Source: Acidobacteriota bacterium
Lineage (GTDB): Bacteria > Acidobacteriota > Terriglobia > Bryobacterales > Bryobacteraceae
DNA: 64,000 nt
Direction: 5' to 3'
Assembly: GCA_018268935.1 (NCBI GenBank)
Contig: JAFDVS010000065.1
Coordinates: forward strand, 1 to 64,000
Below are positions 27,233 through 36,030 of the stretch, in pieces. Each line of letters begins with the position of its first letter. Position 1 is the first letter of the stretch. The translations under genes and the position numbers were made by a program. Under the pieces are notes generated by a model. The model saw only the letters and a list, made by a program, of their open reading frames with translations. It had not been told where the DNA came from and did no database searches.

Positions 27233-28125
27233 TCTTATCCTTGCTGCTGCTCGCCACGACAGCCTTCGCCGCTGACGTCGACATCAACGGCCAGAAGGCA
27301 ATCCTCGATATTCCGCAAGGCGCAGGGCCGTTCCCGTTGCTGGTACATCTGCACAGTTGGTCCGCCTCCTACAACAATTCCAGCGAACTGAAAATAATCC
27401 GCGATGAAGCCGCGCGCCGTCACTGGGTTTTCCTCTCTCCCGATTTTCGTGGCCCCAACGACCGCCCCGAGGCATGTGGCTCCGACCTTGCGGTGGCCGA
27501 CATCGTCAACGCCGTGGCCTATGCAAAGAAGACGGCGAAGATCGACGGAAAGCGCATCTACCTCGTGGGAGGCTCCGGCGGCGGACATATGTCTCTGATG
27601 ATGGCCGGCCGTCATCCCAAACTCTGGACAGCGGTCTCCAGTTGGGTTCCTATTAGCGACCTCAAAGCCTGGTACACCCATTCGCAAGCTAAGGGACTGC
27701 GTTACGCCAAAATGATGGAGCAATGCTGCGGCGGCCCACCCAGCGCCACAACGGACGCCGAGTACCACAAGCGCTCCCCCCTCACCTACCTCGCCAAAGC
27801 AAAAGGACTCCCCATCTCCATCCACGTCGGCATCCATGACGGCCACACTGGCGCAGTACCGGTTCCTCACTCTTTTTGGGCGTTCAACACCCTCGCCATC
27901 GCAAACGGAAAGCAGGATGCGGTATTCCAGGAACAGGAAATCCGTCACATGGCCGAACAGCAACAGGTTCCCGCATCCATCGCCTTGCCCACACCACAGC
28001 CCAACGGAAAATTCCCCACACTGCTGCAGCGGTCCGCCGGTACCGCACGCATCGTAATCTTCGAAGGGGGCCACGCCACTGACTTCATCACGGCAGCCGC
28101 CTGGCTGGCACAATTTAGGCGATAA
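27229..28125 (+). CDS. Secreted alpha/beta hydrolase (prolyl oligopeptidase-like)
   Basis: A 298-residue exported serine hydrolase. Signal peptide ILSLLLLATTAFAADV, then the fold landmarks PLLVHLHSWSA and FLSPDFRGP, the nucleophile elbow GGSGGGHMS, the acid region HVGIHDGHTGAV and the catalytic His in FEGGHATDF. It resembles S9-type or feruloyl-esterase-like acyl hydrolases; the substrate is unknown. The GTG at 27229 overlaps the SMP-30 stop by four bases and leaves an intact signal peptide, so the open frame further upstream is not used. Confidence 0.85.
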   Translation: MILSLLLLATTAFAADVDINGQKAILDIPQGAGPFPLLVHLHSWSASYNNSSELKIIRDEAARRHWVFLSPDFRGPNDRPEACGSDLAVADIVNAVAYAKKTAKIDGKRIYLVGGSGGGHMSLMMAGRHPKLWTAVSSWVPISDLKAWYTHSQAKGLRYAKMMEQCCGGPPSATTDAEYHKRSPLTYLAKAKGLPISIHVGIHDGHTGAVPVPHSFWAFNTLAIANGKQDAVFQEQEIRHMAEQQQVPASIALPTPQPNGKFPTLLQRSAGTARIVIFEGGHATDFITAAAWLAQFRR

Positions 28126-28126
28126 T
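28121..28126 (+). promoter_or_regulatory. -10-like box for the ADOP-phosphatase gene
   Basis: GATAAT overlaps the stop region of the upstream hydrolase and ends eight bases before the ATG at 28135; no Shine-Dalgarno is present. Confidence 0.35.
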
Positions 28127-28134
28127 CCCTAGAA

Positions 28135-31100
28135 ATGGCCTTCCCGTTGGTCCGCGCTTACCAATCCTGGATGCACGCCAAGGGCTCGGCCTTGTTCGCA
28201 ATCGCGGCCCTCGCCGTCGGCATTGGTTCCGCTACAGCGATCTTCACCGTCGTCAACACACTACTTTTCCAACCCATTCCCTATCCCGATGGCGACCGCT
28301 TCGTTTCTTTGTTGAACGGTTCCCTCAAAGACCCCGACTCCCGCAGTTCGATTTCCCGCGCCGAACTCGATGCCTACGCTCAGGCCCAAAGTCTGGAAAC
28401 CGTTGGCTGGATGCAACTCGGCAATCGCAACCTCACCGCACCTGGTCAGCCCCAGCATTTGACCGCCGTCGAAGTCACGGCGCCGCTCATCCGCAGCCTC
28501 GGTGTTCCCCCGCTGATTGGCCGCTGGTTCGAAGAGACACAAGACCCTGTGGCCGTCATCTCACACGGCCTTTGGCAGAAGCTCGGCGCCGATCCTAACA
28601 TCGTTGGCAAAGCAATCACACTGAGCGGAAAGATCCACACCGTCCTTGGCGTGACGCCCCAGAAATTCCGATTCCCACTCGCCGGTCCATATGGTGACGC
28701 GCCGACCGATGTGTGGCTTCCGCTATCGACAAAGACCACTGAGAATCCCAACGCCACGATCTACTTCGCAATGGCCAAAATGAAGCCCGGTGTCACGATT
28801 GCCCAGGCGCAGGCGGAAGTAGAATCCATCGCCAAAGTTATCGTTCTTCGAGACCCCGTCGGGCATCGCGACTACACAGGCCGCCTCGACCTGCTGCGCG
28901 AACTGTTCACCAAAGACATCCGCCAGGTGCTGCGTCTGCTGCTCGGCGCCGCGCTCGTGCTGCTCTTGCTCACTTGTGCTAATGTCGGCGGATTGCTGCT
29001 TGCCCGCTCCGTGAGCCGCGCGCAGGAAACCGCCATCCGTCTGGCACTCGGCGCCAATCGCACCCAGTTGGCAACCATGTTCTTCGAAGAGGGTCTGGTC
29101 GTGGCCCTCATCGGCGCGGCAGCAGGGCTTCTCCTCAGTCAACTGCTCATCCGCTTCATGCTGGGGATCGCCAGCTACATCCCACACGTCGGCGACTTCA
29201 CCATCGACTGGCGCGTCGCTCTCTTCGCGGCCGCTGCGGCGATTGCCTCCAGCGCCCTGGCCAGCCTGGCCCCTCTTTATCAGGCGATGCGCATGGCTCC
29301 CAACGACGTACTGAATGAAGGTGTGCGCGCCTCAGCCAGCGCCCGCAGCCGCGGAATCACCCAAGGGTTGGTGATAACGGAGATCGCTCTTGCCCTGGCC
29401 TTGCTCGCCGTCAGCGGTACGCTCCTCCTCGACTTGCGCCGGCTCATGCAAACCAACCCAGGCATTGATGTCAGCCAGGTACTCACGTTCCACCTCACCG
29501 GTCCCGAAGAGATCATGAAGCAGGGTGGACCGCGTGCGCAATTTCAAGAGCGTATCATTCGAGCGATCGAAGCCATCCCGGGCGTATCCGACACCGGCTT
29601 CGTCAATCAACTTCCACTCGCCGGCTGCTGCTATGTCACCAGCGTCTATGTTCCCGGCCGCGAAGACGCAATCAGCTCCGCCAAGCAGGCCTTGATGATC
29701 ACCACGCCCGGATACTACCGGGCCCTGAAAATTCCTCTTAAACGAGGCCGCCTGCTGGGCACCGACCAGCCGCCCGAAGGTCTCCTCCCCATCCTCGTCA
29801 ACGAAACCGCGGCTGCCTTCTATTGGCCTGGCCAGGATGCACTGGGAGCAATGTGCCGGCTTGGCGGTCCCAAAGGCACGAGAGCACAAGTGGTAGGCAT
29901 CGTAGGCAACGTCCGCAACGATGGCCTCGGTAAAGCCAGCGTCCCTGAGGTTCATATCTCCTATCGCGTTTCCTACCAGAATCCGATGCAGTTCGTGGTC
30001 CGGTCCACCTTGCCCATCGACCGCCTCACGCGCGAAGTCCTCGGCGCAATTCGCAATGCCGATCCGCTGCAGCCCGTTCACGAAGTCCGCAGCATGGAGC
30101 AGATACTTCTTGAATCACTGACCCTGGAACGTGTCAGCGGCTTCATGGTTTCCTTCTTTGCGTTTGTCGCGCTCCTGCTCGCCTCGCTCGGTGTGTACGG
30201 GGTTGTGAGCTTCACTGTGCGTCAGCGAGTGGTGGAGATGGGGACCCGCATGGCTCTCGGTGCTGAGCCATCGCAATTACTCTCGCTCGTTGTCCGCAGC
30301 GGCTTGCGCATGGCCGCATGGGGAGGACTCATCGGTTTAGCCGCGACCCTCGGCGCCATGTGGATTCTGCCCGAATTGATTCAGTTGCGACAGTCCGGTG
30401 CGATCCCGATTCTCGCGGCCGCTGCCATCATCGTCCTGGTCACAGCGGGTGCATCCATCGTTCCCGCGTGGCGGGCATCTCTGCTCTCCCCCATGGTGGC
30501 CATTCGCAACCAGCAGGAGTCGCTCTGGCTCTCCGCTCGCGGCAGTATCCGCCGAATGGCCGCAGGCATCCGCGACGCCATGTCGGAGGATCAGTCGCGA
30601 CCCGTCGTCTCCGAAGGGCAGCTCCTCCAGGAACTCGTGGAAGCATCGCGCGGAGCAGCGTCCTTCCACCAGGCGATGCAACAAGCTCTGGAAACCATCC
30701 GGCAACGGATCTCCGCGCAGTGGATCATCGTACTGGATGCCCGGCCCGATGGACACTTCGAGTCCCATCGCCCGCCGCTCCAATTGCCGCCAAACGGTCT
30801 CCTCTGTGCACGCCTTCAATCCCTCACTGTTCCGCTTCCCATTAGCGAAGCGGATATCGCCGCATGGCTCCGCTGGGCTGAGACCAACAAACCAGCACGC
30901 ACCCCGGAACTCCGCATCCTGCGCGACTGCGGCGCCCGTCTCGCTCTCGGTCTTCGAACGCGCAAAGACCTCAACGGCATCCTCCTCACCGGACCTGCCC
31001 TTGACGGCACCTCATTCCAAATCGACGAGCGCCAACTCCTCGCCAGTGCCGCACCACAACTCGCTCTCATGATCGAGAACGGCCGCCTCACCGATCGCAT

Positions 31101-31845
31101 CGTCGAACAGGAAAAACTGAGGCGCGACCTCGATCTCGCCGCCGAAGTCCAGCGCCGTCTCCTTCCGCAAAAGCCGCCCGAGATCGACGCCGCTCAATTC
31201 GCCGCCATGAGCCTTCCGGCACGCACCGTCGGCGGCGATTACTACGACTTCCTCCCCTTGGGCGACAAGCAACTCGGCATTGCGCTCGCCGATGTCGCCG
31301 GCAAAGGGGTGGCCGCGGCCCTCGTCATGTCCGTCGTTCAGGCATCGCTACGCATGGTCGCCAGCGAAGGCGTACACTCGCTCCCTCAACTCGCCGCACG
31401 CGTCAATCGCTTCCTCAAAACCTCTACCGGCTCGGGAAGCTACGCCACATTCTTCTACGCCCAGCTCGACGAACAGAGCAAGCTGCTTCGTTACGTCAAC
31501 GCCGGTCACAACCCGCCCTATCTGGTCCGTGCACTCCCCTCCGATATCGAAGAGCTGAAAACCGGCGGCATGGTCATCGGCCTCTTCCCGCAAGCCGTCT
31601 ACGAAGAGGGCAGCGTGCAACTCCGCTCCGGAGACGTGCTGGTCGCTTTCACCGATGGAGTCACCGAAGCGCTCAACCCAGCCGAAGAAGAATATGGCGA
31701 GGAAAGGCTGCAAGCGCTGTTACGCGACATCGCCCATCTCCCCGCCCCCGAAATCTCCACGCGTATCGCCACGGCCCTGCGCGAGTGGATCCGCGATGCG
31801 GCCCAATACGACGATCTGACTTTCCTGGTGATGAAGGTTACTTAG
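28135..31845 (+). CDS. ADOP/MacB-like permease fused to SpoIIE/RsbU-type PP2C phosphatase
   Basis: A 1236-residue fusion. Residues 1 to about 800 form a complete duplicated ABC permease of the acidobacterial orphan type: first TM (ALFAIAALAVGIGSATAIFT), a MacB-like periplasmic domain, three TMs (about 265-400), a second copy of the unit, and three more TMs (about 680-775) ending in PAWRASLLSPMVAIR, where ADOP proteins normally stop. Residues about 815-985 look like a GAF-type sensor region, and about 995-1236 a PP2C phosphatase with EVQRRLLPQ, GGDYYDFLP, ADVAGKGVAAALVMS, AGHNPPY, DVLVAFTDGVTEA and QYDDLTFLV all intact. It would couple an envelope event to dephosphorylation of a cytoplasmic STAS protein; such a protein is encoded at 35080-35490. 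A GATAAT hexamer lies eight bases before the start. No ATPase is adjacent. It overlaps the convergent gene by eight bases. Confidence 0.9.
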   Translation: MAFPLVRAYQSWMHAKGSALFAIAALAVGIGSATAIFTVVNTLLFQPIPYPDGDRFVSLLNGSLKDPDSRSSISRAELDAYAQAQSLETVGWMQLGNRNLTAPGQPQHLTAVEVTAPLIRSLGVPPLIGRWFEETQDPVAVISHGLWQKLGADPNIVGKAITLSGKIHTVLGVTPQKFRFPLAGPYGDAPTDVWLPLSTKTTENPNATIYFAMAKMKPGVTIAQAQAEVESIAKVIVLRDPVGHRDYTGRLDLLRELFTKDIRQVLRLLLGAALVLLLLTCANVGGLLLARSVSRAQETAIRLALGANRTQLATMFFEEGLVVALIGAAAGLLLSQLLIRFMLGIASYIPHVGDFTIDWRVALFAAAAAIASSALASLAPLYQAMRMAPNDVLNEGVRASASARSRGITQGLVITEIALALALLAVSGTLLLDLRRLMQTNPGIDVSQVLTFHLTGPEEIMKQGGPRAQFQERIIRAIEAIPGVSDTGFVNQLPLAGCCYVTSVYVPGREDAISSAKQALMITTPGYYRALKIPLKRGRLLGTDQPPEGLLPILVNETAAAFYWPGQDALGAMCRLGGPKGTRAQVVGIVGNVRNDGLGKASVPEVHISYRVSYQNPMQFVVRSTLPIDRLTREVLGAIRNADPLQPVHEVRSMEQILLESLTLERVSGFMVSFFAFVALLLASLGVYGVVSFTVRQRVVEMGTRMALGAEPSQLLSLVVRSGLRMAAWGGLIGLAATLGAMWILPELIQLRQSGAIPILAAAAIIVLVTAGASIVPAWRASLLSPMVAIRNQQESLWLSARGSIRRMAAGIRDAMSEDQSRPVVSEGQLLQELVEASRGAASFHQAMQQALETIRQRISAQWIIVLDARPDGHFESHRPPLQLPPNGLLCARLQSLTVPLPISEADIAAWLRWAETNKPARTPELRILRDCGARLALGLRTRKDLNGILLTGPALDGTSFQIDERQLLASAAPQLALMIENGRLTDRIVEQEKLRRDLDLAAEVQRRLLPQKPPEIDAAQFAAMSLPARTVGGDYYDFLPLGDKQLGIALADVAGKGVAAALVMSVVQASLRMVASEGVHSLPQLAARVNRFLKTSTGSGSYATFFYAQLDEQSKLLRYVNAGHNPPYLVRALPSDIEELKTGGMVIGLFPQAVYEEGSVQLRSGDVLVAFTDGVTEALNPAEEEYGEERLQALLRDIAHLPAPEISTRIATALREWIRDAAQYDDLTFLVMKVT

Positions 31846-32671
31846 GAGCGTCGCAGTTCACCATCCACTTCACTCCGAACCGATCCGCCACCATCCCGAA
31901 TGCTTCCGCCCAAAACGTTTTCCCCAGCGGCATGATCACCGTGCCGCCCGCGGAGAGATTCTCGAACAACACCGCGGCACGCGCCGGATCATTCAGCCCG
32001 ATTGCCAGGCTGATATTCCCTCCAGATGCTGCACCGCCGCGCGGATCATCGCACATCATCAGAACCGAATCGCCCACCTTCAGCGTGCAGTGCATGATAT
32101 TCTCCGCCGGTCCCATATCCGGCATCGGAGAATCCCCCATCGTCTGTGTGAATAAAACCTCGGCGCTCAATGCGTCCTTGTAAAATGCAATCGCCTCCCG
32201 GCAGTTCCCGGAAAACGCAATGTATGGATTTACTCCCAGCATGTTCAGCCCCCTATTCGCGAAATCGTAGCATTCCGGAAACGCCGTCTTCATCTCCCGC
32301 GCCCGTAACACTGCATCCTCAATCTGAATCAGCGGCCCTTTCCCGATCCCAGGACACAACTCCACCGTTTTTCTCCAGCTTTGGCGTGTCTCCACAATCT
32401 CCGGCCAGAATGGATATAGGCGGCACTGCGTCGGCTTCGCTTCATGAATGGCGCAGCCGTCCGCAAGCAGAAACGGGCAGCGAGTCCCTTCCACAGGCCG
32501 TAGAAACAGACCATCGGCGCCCTTCATCACATACTGCGAGTGGAATTCGTCCGTCCCCATCCCCAGGTGCCGTGCCGCAACGTCCGCATCTCCCGCCGCC
32601 AATCGCACCACACCCGGAGCCTCGCAGCACCGCACGCATCCCTTCTGGCACTCGAATCGAAAGCTCTGCAT
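31838..32671 (-). CDS. YkgJ-type Cys-cluster protein fused to VOC/PhnB domain
   Basis: A 277-residue two-domain protein. Residues 1 to about 130 are a YkgJ-like metal (Zn/Fe) chelating domain with CQKGCVRCCEAPG at the N-terminus and CAIHEAKPTQCRLYPFWP and a later Cys (ELCPGIG). From about residue 142 a VOC fold of the PhnB type begins (LGVNPYIAFSGNCREAIAFY) and ends in RFGVKWMVN. Each domain is normally a separate protein and the PhnB part even starts with a Met of its own at the junction, so the fusion is either genuine or a readthrough of two once-separate genes. No internal stop is present. Function unknown. Confidence 0.8.
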   Translation of the reverse strand: MQSFRFECQKGCVRCCEAPGVVRLAAGDADVAARHLGMGTDEFHSQYVMKGADGLFLRPVEGTRCPFLLADGCAIHEAKPTQCRLYPFWPEIVETRQSWRKTVELCPGIGKGPLIQIEDAVLRAREMKTAFPECYDFANRGLNMLGVNPYIAFSGNCREAIAFYKDALSAEVLFTQTMGDSPMPDMGPAENIMHCTLKVGDSVLMMCDDPRGGAASGGNISLAIGLNDPARAAVLFENLSAGGTVIMPLGKTFWAEAFGMVADRFGVKWMVNCDAPK

Positions 32672-32751
32672 TCAAATCCGCCGCTCATCAGGCCGCCCGG
32701 ACCTCCGCCGAAAACTGTAGCCCAGGTCAAGCCCAGGCTGCCCAAGGCGGC

Positions 32752-33255
32752 TTAGTGCCCGCCGGCTGCCGGAGCCTCATGAATCACGGGAGGCTTCGCG
32801 CCCGCCGGTACCGGCACCAGCATGTCTTCCTTGCGCTGCACCAGCGTCGAAGTGCTATAGGTAGCCAGCTCAAACCCGTGCCCGTGCGTGATCGCATCCG
32901 TCGGGCACGCCTCTACACAGTACCCGCAGAAAATACACCGCGAGTAGTCGATGTTATAAACCTCGGCGTAGCGCTCCCCGCCGGAGATACGCACCTTCTC
33001 GGTGTTTTCCTTGCCTTCAATGTAGATACACGAGACCGGGCAAGCCGCCGCGCACAGGAAGCACGCGACGCATTTCTCCATCCCGTTCTCATCGCGCTGC
33101 AATTCGTGTTTGCCGCGGAAGCGCTCCTGAAATATGGCCGGTCCGTCCGGATAGTCTTCCGTAATGGTCGGCTGCAGCATCTCGCGAAACGTGATGCCCA
33201 TTCCCTTGGCCAGTGCGGCCGCGCTTCCCAGAACCTCTTGTATCTTCGACGCCAT
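32752..33255 (-). CDS. nuoI: NADH-quinone oxidoreductase subunit I-like ferredoxin
   Basis: A 167-residue protein with two 4Fe-4S ferredoxin motifs: Cys62/65/68/72 (CVACFLCAAACP) and Cys107/110/113/117 (CIFCGYCVEACP), with the NuoI segment ITEDYPDGPAIFQERFRG upstream. In respiratory complex I this subunit carries clusters N6a and N6b between the peripheral arm and the quinone site. Start is ATG 33255 with SD GAGGA three to four bases upstream. No other nuo gene is in the window, so either this is an isolated copy or the rest of complex I is elsewhere. The neighbours are redox proteins (redoxin, FAD disulfide reductase). Confidence 0.88.
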   Translation of the reverse strand: MASKIQEVLGSAAALAKGMGITFREMLQPTITEDYPDGPAIFQERFRGKHELQRDENGMEKCVACFLCAAACPVSCIYIEGKENTEKVRISGGERYAEVYNIDYSRCIFCGYCVEACPTDAITHGHGFELATYSTSTLVQRKEDMLVPVPAGAKPPVIHEAPAAGGH

Positions 33256-33313
33256 AATTCCTCAAAATTCCATCCAAAATCATCCACCCGGGAGACTCTT
33301 AATTTCGCGAGCC

Positions 33314-33802
33314 TCAACCAGGCCGAAACGCCGGCACCTGCTCACCGGCCTGAATTACTGCTACTCCCGTGCGCTCGCCCAGCGAAACCATGTCCGCCTT
33401 CGACCAGCCCGTCCAGGCATGCGATACCACACCATCCGGCTCCACCTGAAACATGGTCGGCACGTGCGTGATGCCGAATGCGTTGCTCGCCGGATACCCG
33501 TCAGTCCGCCCATCCGTCATCATCGGCATGCTTAGCCGGAATGCCTCGGCAAACTCCTTCGTGTCCGTTGCGCTATCCTGCGAAACACACACGATGCGCA
33601 GCTTCGCGTTCTCGCGAGCCCGCTCCAGATACGGCAGCGTCAACTGGCAGACCGGGCAGCTGCCTTTGTAAAAGGCCAATAAAACCGGGCCTTCCGCCGT
33701 CAACTGCTGTAGCGGAACCAGTGTCCCATTCAAATCCCGCAACCCGACAGACGGAGCCGTAGCCCCAGCCGCAAGCATGGATTTGCCGGATTTCGCCGCC
33801 AT
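33314..33802 (-). CDS. Peroxiredoxin / AhpC-TSA-type thioredoxin-fold protein
   Basis: A 162-residue redoxin. The active-site region reads LLAFYKGSCPVCQLTLPYLE with Cys49 and Cys52, a CxxC at the position of the AhpC/bacterioferritin-comigratory peroxidatic Cys, and the conserved cis-Pro segment THVPTMFQV follows. It probably reduces peroxides or disulfides in the cytosol; no signal peptide. Met at 33802 lies five bases after the stop of the FAD-dependent reductase, so it is likely the second gene of an operon in which that reductase could supply electrons (inference). Confidence 0.85.
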   Translation of the reverse strand: MAAKSGKSMLAAGATAPSVGLRDLNGTLVPLQQLTAEGPVLLAFYKGSCPVCQLTLPYLERARENAKLRIVCVSQDSATDTKEFAEAFRLSMPMMTDGRTDGYPASNAFGITHVPTMFQVEPDGVVSHAWTGWSKADMVSLGERTGVAVIQAGEQVPAFRPG

Positions 33803-33807
33803 TTGAA

Positions 33808-35073
33808 TCAGTGTAGCAACTTGTCCAGTTGCTGCGCCGCCACCAGCAGCGGATCCCACACCGTGGCAAAAGGCGGAGCATACGCCAGATCGAGTTGCGC
33901 AAAATCCTCCACCGGCATCCGTTGATAAAGCGCCGTTGCAATCACGTTCGTCCGCCCCGCCACGTTTTCCTCACCCACCACCGCTCCACCCAACAATCGC
34001 CCCGTCCGCCGGTCCGCCGTCAACGACACATGCACGGCCTTCCCCCGGAAATACCGGTTCTTGTCCAATCCCGCCACCTGCGCCGACACGGGAACGAACC
34101 CCTCCTTGCGAGCCTGTGCCTCCGACAACCCGGTCAGTCCCACGCCAAGTCCGCATACCCGCACAATGCTCGTCCCGACAATCCCCGGAAACCGTTCCCG
34201 AGCGCCCGCCGCTGCCCCCCCCGCCACCCTTCCCATCTTGTTCGCCGTCGTACCCAGCGGCATCCACACCGCTCGCCCGGTCACCAGATGCATCGCCTCC
34301 GCGCAATCCCCCGCCGCATACACTCCATGCAGATTCGTTTCCATCCGCTCCGTCACGCGCAGCGCACCCGTGCGCCCCACTTCAATCCCCGCATCCACAG
34401 CGAGCTTCACATTGGGCTTCATCCCCGCCGCGATGATGACCAGATCCGCATCCGGCAAACCGCCGCCGTAATTCCAATGCACCACCACCCGGCACCGTTC
34501 CAGGTGCTTCGCCACCAACCCCGTCAACCACGCATCCTGCCGCTTCAGCAAATCCCCGCTGCGCTGATAGATCTCCACTGCGAGCCCCTGCGTCCGCAGC
34601 GCCTCCGCCGCCTCCATCCCGATGTATCCTCCGCCGACGATCGCTGCGCGCCGCGGCCGCCGCTGCTGCAAAAACGCCTGCAGCCGCTCGGCATCGGCCC
34701 ACGTATCCAACTTGAAAAGATTCTCTCCTGCCGGCATCTCCCGCCGCGCCCCAGTGGCAATCACCAGCTTGTCGTACGGCACGCGCTCACCGCCGGAAAG
34801 CGTCAACTCCCGCCGGCCATGCGAAATCCCAATCACCTCCGCCTTCGTCCGAACCTGTATCCGCCGCTCCCGCGCGAAAAACTCCGGTGTGTACACCTTC
34901 AGTTGATCGAGCGAGCGCACCTGCCCTTCGATGTAGTAAGGAAGCCCGCACGCCCCATAGGAAATATGCGGCGTCTTTTCCAGCACAGTGATATCGAGCG
35001 ACGCGTCCAACCGCCGTGCTCGCGAGGCCGCGCTCAACCCCGCCGCCACGCCGCCGATGATTACCAGCCGCAT
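33808..35073 (-). CDS. FAD-dependent CoA-disulfide reductase / NADH oxidase-like protein
   Basis: A 421-residue pyridine nucleotide-disulfide oxidoreductase. FAD Rossmann motif LVIIGGVAAGLSAA at residues 3-16, the single redox Cys42 in SYGACGLPYYIEG (the CoA-disulfide reductase/Nox signature), NAD-binding AAIVGGGYIGMEAAEA near 142-157, and the second FAD motif GVYAAGDCAE. The C-terminal rhodanese domain found in some relatives is absent; the family's usual length of about 440 is otherwise kept. It starts six bases after the STAS gene stop and is followed after five bases by the redoxin. Probable role: thiol/disulfide or CoA redox homeostasis. Confidence 0.88.
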   Translation of the reverse strand: MRLVIIGGVAAGLSAASRARRLDASLDITVLEKTPHISYGACGLPYYIEGQVRSLDQLKVYTPEFFARERRIQVRTKAEVIGISHGRRELTLSGGERVPYDKLVIATGARREMPAGENLFKLDTWADAERLQAFLQQRRPRRAAIVGGGYIGMEAAEALRTQGLAVEIYQRSGDLLKRQDAWLTGLVAKHLERCRVVVHWNYGGGLPDADLVIIAAGMKPNVKLAVDAGIEVGRTGALRVTERMETNLHGVYAAGDCAEAMHLVTGRAVWMPLGTTANKMGRVAGGAAAGARERFPGIVGTSIVRVCGLGVGLTGLSEAQARKEGFVPVSAQVAGLDKNRYFRGKAVHVSLTADRRTGRLLGGAVVGEENVAGRTNVIATALYQRMPVEDFAQLDLAYAPPFATVWDPLLVAAQQLDKLLH

Positions 35074-35079
35074 GCCACC

Positions 35080-35490
35080 CTATTCGCCGGTCTTCTTCTG
35101 CTGCTCGAGAAACGACAGAATGTCGAACCGCTTGATCTCGCGGTTCGGGAAGTAGCTATTGATCGCGCTCTGCTCATCGTCGAAGACCTCGAACACAGTG
35201 GTCAGCTTCGTCAGGACCAGCAACTCGATATTGCGCCGGCTCAGATTCAGCAGCTTCAACATCCCGCCATTTTTCTTGGCGGTGGTGTAGCAGATCACCA
35301 TGCTTCCCAAACCAGTGCTGTCGATATAATCGACCCCGGACAGGTTCAGCACAATGTTCGCCTTCCCGGACGAAATGAGTTGCGTCAGATGTTCCCGCAG
35401 TGAAGCAACGGCGTCCCCTACGGTAAGCCGGCCCTTAATATCAAGCAGGATAACAGTATCTTTTTCGCGCTCGCGGATCTCTAGCGACAT
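35080..35490 (-). CDS. STAS domain anti-sigma factor antagonist
   Basis: A 136-residue SpoIIAA/RsbV-like protein: ILLDIKGRLTVGDAV, the phosphorylatable Ser58 in YIDSTGLGS and the following helix are conserved, with a slightly long C-terminal tail (FDILSFLEQQKKTGE). In partner switching a kinase phosphorylates the Ser and a PP2C phosphatase such as RsbU or SpoIIE removes it. A fitting phosphatase domain is encoded in this window as part of the ADOP fusion at 28135-31845; no RsbW-like kinase or sigma factor accompanies it here. Start ATG 35490 is preferred because the family begins right there; the frame extends 17 codons upstream into the next gene. Confidence 0.9.
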   Translation of the reverse strand: MSLEIREREKDTVILLDIKGRLTVGDAVASLREHLTQLISSGKANIVLNLSGVDYIDSTGLGSMVICYTTAKKNGGMLKLLNLSRRNIELLVLTKLTTVFEVFDDEQSAINSYFPNREIKRFDILSFLEQQKKTGE

Positions 35491-35507
35491 GGGAAGTAGA
35501 TAGTGTA

Positions 35508-35942
35508 TCACTCCGCCTGCTTGCAGCATGCTTCCTGGCATTCCGCACCGGGCGTATCCGCTTTCACCGCCCGTCCATACTTCTCCTGAAAGCGCGCCGC
35601 GGATTCCGATACCCGGGCCACCGCGCTTTCCACCCGGTCACAATGTCCCATCGACACGCAATGTATCACGTGCGCCGCCACCTGCGTCTGCGCGCGGTTC
35701 TGTTGAGCTTCACCCGCCGCACTCAGCCGCCCGTACTTCGCTGCATTCCGAGCCTCTGCCCCGGCCACGCTATGACTACGCCGGCAACAAGCCTGCCCTT
35801 CAGTCCCAGCCAAGGTCCGAACCTGTGTGCCCGGCATCGGCCTGCCGTATTTCATCTCATAACGGCCTTCCGCCATCCTGCTGCTCTGTCCGTACAAAGA
35901 GAAGGCTCCCATTATCATCACAACAAACAATGTCGATTTCAT
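35508..35942 (-). CDS. Small secreted Cys-rich protein with KYGR repeats
   Basis: A 144-residue exported protein of unknown family. Start ATG 35942 follows SD AGGAGA by seven bases, with an immediate signal peptide (KSTLFVVMIMGAFSLYG). The mature part has the motif KYGR three times (residues 31-34, 69-72, 121-124), each in an Ala/Glu/Arg-rich helix, and seven Cys (52, 53, 95, 101, 135, 139, 140) including two CC pairs. The pattern suggests metal binding or a disulfide-knotted repeat protein. It lies next to another small Cys-rich secreted gene and a multicopper oxidase, so copper handling is a reasonable guess. Confidence 0.72.
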   Translation of the reverse strand: MKSTLFVVMIMGAFSLYGQSSRMAEGRYEMKYGRPMPGTQVRTLAGTEGQACCRRSHSVAGAEARNAAKYGRLSAAGEAQQNRAQTQVAAHVIHCVSMGHCDRVESAVARVSESAARFQEKYGRAVKADTPGAECQEACCKQAE

Positions 35943-36030
35943 CGCTTTATCTCCTGAATATATCCATTCCATGTAAGAAACCCGCCCGCTCCAAACAGCG
36001 GGAAACTCAGATGCAACACTCGGAATGGAA

